Assembly: GCA_025998295.1 (NCBI GenBank)
Contig: BNVT01000070.1
Location: 1-6,657, forward strand
Reading direction: 5' to 3'
DNA length: 6,657 nt
Source of the DNA: Endomicrobiia bacterium
GTDB taxonomy: Bacteria; Elusimicrobiota; Endomicrobiia; Endomicrobiales; Endomicrobiaceae
Shown: positions 5,389 to 6,657 of the stretch, piece after piece
Layout: every line of letters starts with the position of its first letter
Numbering within the stretch: the first letter of the stretch is position 1
Made by a program: the position numbers and the translations under genes
The notes under the pieces: model-generated
What the model was told of the DNA's origin: nothing
What the model saw: only the letters and a program-made list of their open reading frames with translations
Databases searched by the model: none

Positions 5389-6498
5389 ATGGCAAAAATT
5401 AAAAATCTTATCGTAGGTTGTGGATTTTCAGGTGTTACAGTAGCCAGAAAGATAGCAGAAGATTTTGGTGAAAAAGTTGTTGTCATTGATGCAAGAGAGC
5501 ATATTGCCGGTAACTGTTATGACTACTGGGACGGCAACCGTATTTGTGTTCATAGATATGGCACCCATATTTTTCATACAAACTTAAAAGAAATTTGGGA
5601 TTTTGTTAGTAGATTTACTAAATGGTATCCTTATCAGCATAAAGTTAAAGGTCTTATAGACGGTCAGCTTGTTCCCATTCCGTTCAATTTAAATGCTTTA
5701 CACCAACTTTTTCCAGAAAGCATCTCTAGCAGAATGGAGCTGTGTCTTTTAGAAAAATTTGGGTTTAATAAGAAAGTTTCTATATTGGATTTACAAAAAG
5801 TTAAAAATAAAGATTTAAATTTTTTGGCAGAATATATTTATCAAAAAGTCTTTTTAGAATACACAACAAAACAGTGGGCAATGAAGCTTGACGAGATAGA
5901 CAGCTCTGTTTTGGGAAGAGTCCCTGTTTATGTTAGCCGCGATGACAGGTATTTTCAAGACAAATATCAAGGCATTCCCTTAGAAGGATACACAAAGCTC
6001 ATCTCAAAAATATTGGATCATCCCAATATAGATGTACGTCTTTCTACTCCATTTTCAAAAAGTATGGAGTACGAACGTCTGTTTTATACGGGTGCAATTG
6101 ATGAGTTTTTTGACTACAGATTTGGGCAATTGCCGTATCGTAGTATAAAGCTTGATTTTATAGAATTTCCTTTTTCAAGGTTTCAAGATGCTGCTGTAAT
6201 TAATTATCCTTGTAATTATGATTTTACTCGTATAGGTGAGTATAAATGGTTTTTAAACAATCAGTCTGATAAAACCGTTGTATCCTATGAATATCCAGAA
6301 TCTTTTGTATTAGGGGAAAATGAGCGTTATTATCCGATTATAAAGGATAAAAATGTGGAGTTATATAATCGTTATCTTGATCTTGCTAAAGACATACCAA
6401 ATATTTATTTTCTTGGTCGTTTGGGAGATTATAAATATTATGACATTGATAAGGCCATTGAGCGTGTAATTAAAGTATTTGGCAAAAGGAAAAAGTAA
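5389..6498 (+). CDS. glf: UDP-galactopyranose mutase
   Basis: This FAD enzyme interconverts UDP-galactopyranose and UDP-galactofuranose, the donor for galactofuranose in surface polysaccharides. At 369 residues it fits the bacterial family (E. coli 367). The N-terminal Rossmann fold shows VGCGFSG (9-15) and an acidic strand end VVVIDARE. RYGTHIFHTN (57-66) is the conserved His-containing loop. Further family motifs are KQWAMKLDEID with Trp163, the substrate arginine in LGRVPVY (Arg177), GAIDEFFDYRFGQLPYRS (236-253), the RIGEYK segment (Arg281) and GRLGDYKYYDID with Arg344. It looks intact. ATG 5389 has no clear Shine-Dalgarno sequence; AAAGG at 5371-5375 is 13 nt away. TATACT at 5345 could be a -10 box, without a good -35. 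The C-terminus is very basic (GKRKK), and tandem TAA stops overlap the next open frame. Confidence 0.96.
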   Translation: MAKIKNLIVGCGFSGVTVARKIAEDFGEKVVVIDAREHIAGNCYDYWDGNRICVHRYGTHIFHTNLKEIWDFVSRFTKWYPYQHKVKGLIDGQLVPIPFNLNALHQLFPESISSRMELCLLEKFGFNKKVSILDLQKVKNKDLNFLAEYIYQKVFLEYTTKQWAMKLDEIDSSVLGRVPVYVSRDDRYFQDKYQGIPLEGYTKLISKILDHPNIDVRLSTPFSKSMEYERLFYTGAIDEFFDYRFGQLPYRSIKLDFIEFPFSRFQDAAVINYPCNYDFTRIGEYKWFLNNQSDKTVVSYEYPESFVLGENERYYPIIKDKNVELYNRYLDLAKDIPNIYFLGRLGDYKYYDIDKAIERVIKVFGKRKK

Positions 6499-6657
6499 TA
6501 AGTGCAATTGTTATATTTGGTCTTGTGTTAAGTTCGTGCCCAGATTGTCCTAAACCTAAAGTAGATAATGGAAACACTCCTGTCAACTTAAGTCCGCTGG
6601 CAGACCAGATAGGGCGGCGGGAAGCGTATCAGAAAATGATGAGAATTAGAAGGGAAA
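6498..6657 (+). CDS. Partial lipoprotein-like ORF without a standard start, cut by window end
   Basis: From 6498 the frame ATA-AGT-GCA reads ISAIVIFGLVLSSC: a hydrophobic stretch ending in Leu-Ser-Ser-Cys, a good lipobox with Cys at 6537-6539. The continuation is PDCPKPKVDNGNTP..., then ADQIGRREAYQKMMRIRRE, open to the last base. No ATG, GTG or TTG lies between the in-frame stop at 6470-6472 and the lipobox. AAGGA at 6486-6490 is 7 nt before ATA 6498, ideal spacing, and ATA overlaps the glf stop as TAATA, as if an overlapping TAATG start had mutated. Options are a rare ATA or ATT start, a frameshift from glf, or a dead gene. The family is not recognised. Confidence 0.5.
   Translation, partial: MSAIVIFGLVLSSCPDCPKPKVDNGNTPVNLSPLADQIGRREAYQKMMRIRRE

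Overview
The window is AT-rich bacterial chromosome. It carries a compact housekeeping block, a tRNA gene and one cell-surface sugar gene, with repeat-rich or decayed-looking DNA on the left. The order Xaa-Pro peptidase, efp, accB, accC also occurs in Bacillus (yqhT-efp ... accB-accC) and other phyla. Base composition, the loose intergenic DNA and gene remnants would suit an Elusimicrobia/Endomicrobium-type symbiont or a low-GC Firmicute. This is a guess from style, not proof: no rRNA or phylum-specific marker is present.

Layout. Positions 1-684 have no credible gene. They hold three successive two-copy tandem duplications with three different unit sequences (44-156, 166-251, 269-360), then inverted repeats and a terminator-like hairpin at 606-624. 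A short ORF of unknown function with a signal-peptide-like start (685-918) follows. Positions 919-1335 hold a GC-richer patch and a 23-codon ORF with a near-perfect ribosome binding site, probably the front of a broken gene.

The core runs 1336-4944, all on the + strand. A metallopeptidase (1336-2385) lies 12 nt ahead of efp (2398-2955). After a 115-nt gap with its own repeats come accB (3071-3499) and accC (3598-4944). EF-P relieves ribosome stalling at proline runs, and an Xaa-Pro peptidase works on proline-containing peptides. AccB and AccC are the biotin carrier and biotin carboxylase halves of acetyl-CoA carboxylase. The carboxyltransferase subunits are not in the window.

Positions 4945-5165 contain two possible promoters ahead of a tRNA-Gly(GCC) gene (5166-5237). 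Next is glf (5389-6498), UDP-galactopyranose mutase, which supplies UDP-galactofuranose for surface glycans. Directly behind glf, overlapping its stop codon, an open frame runs off the window end. It reads as a lipoprotein leader (hydrophobic stretch, then Leu-Ser-Ser-Cys) but has no ATG, GTG or TTG start.

I did not find a clearly new multi-gene system. The most unusual points are the triple tandem-duplication tract, the start-less lipoprotein frame after glf, and the broken small gene lying in frame ahead of the peptidase.
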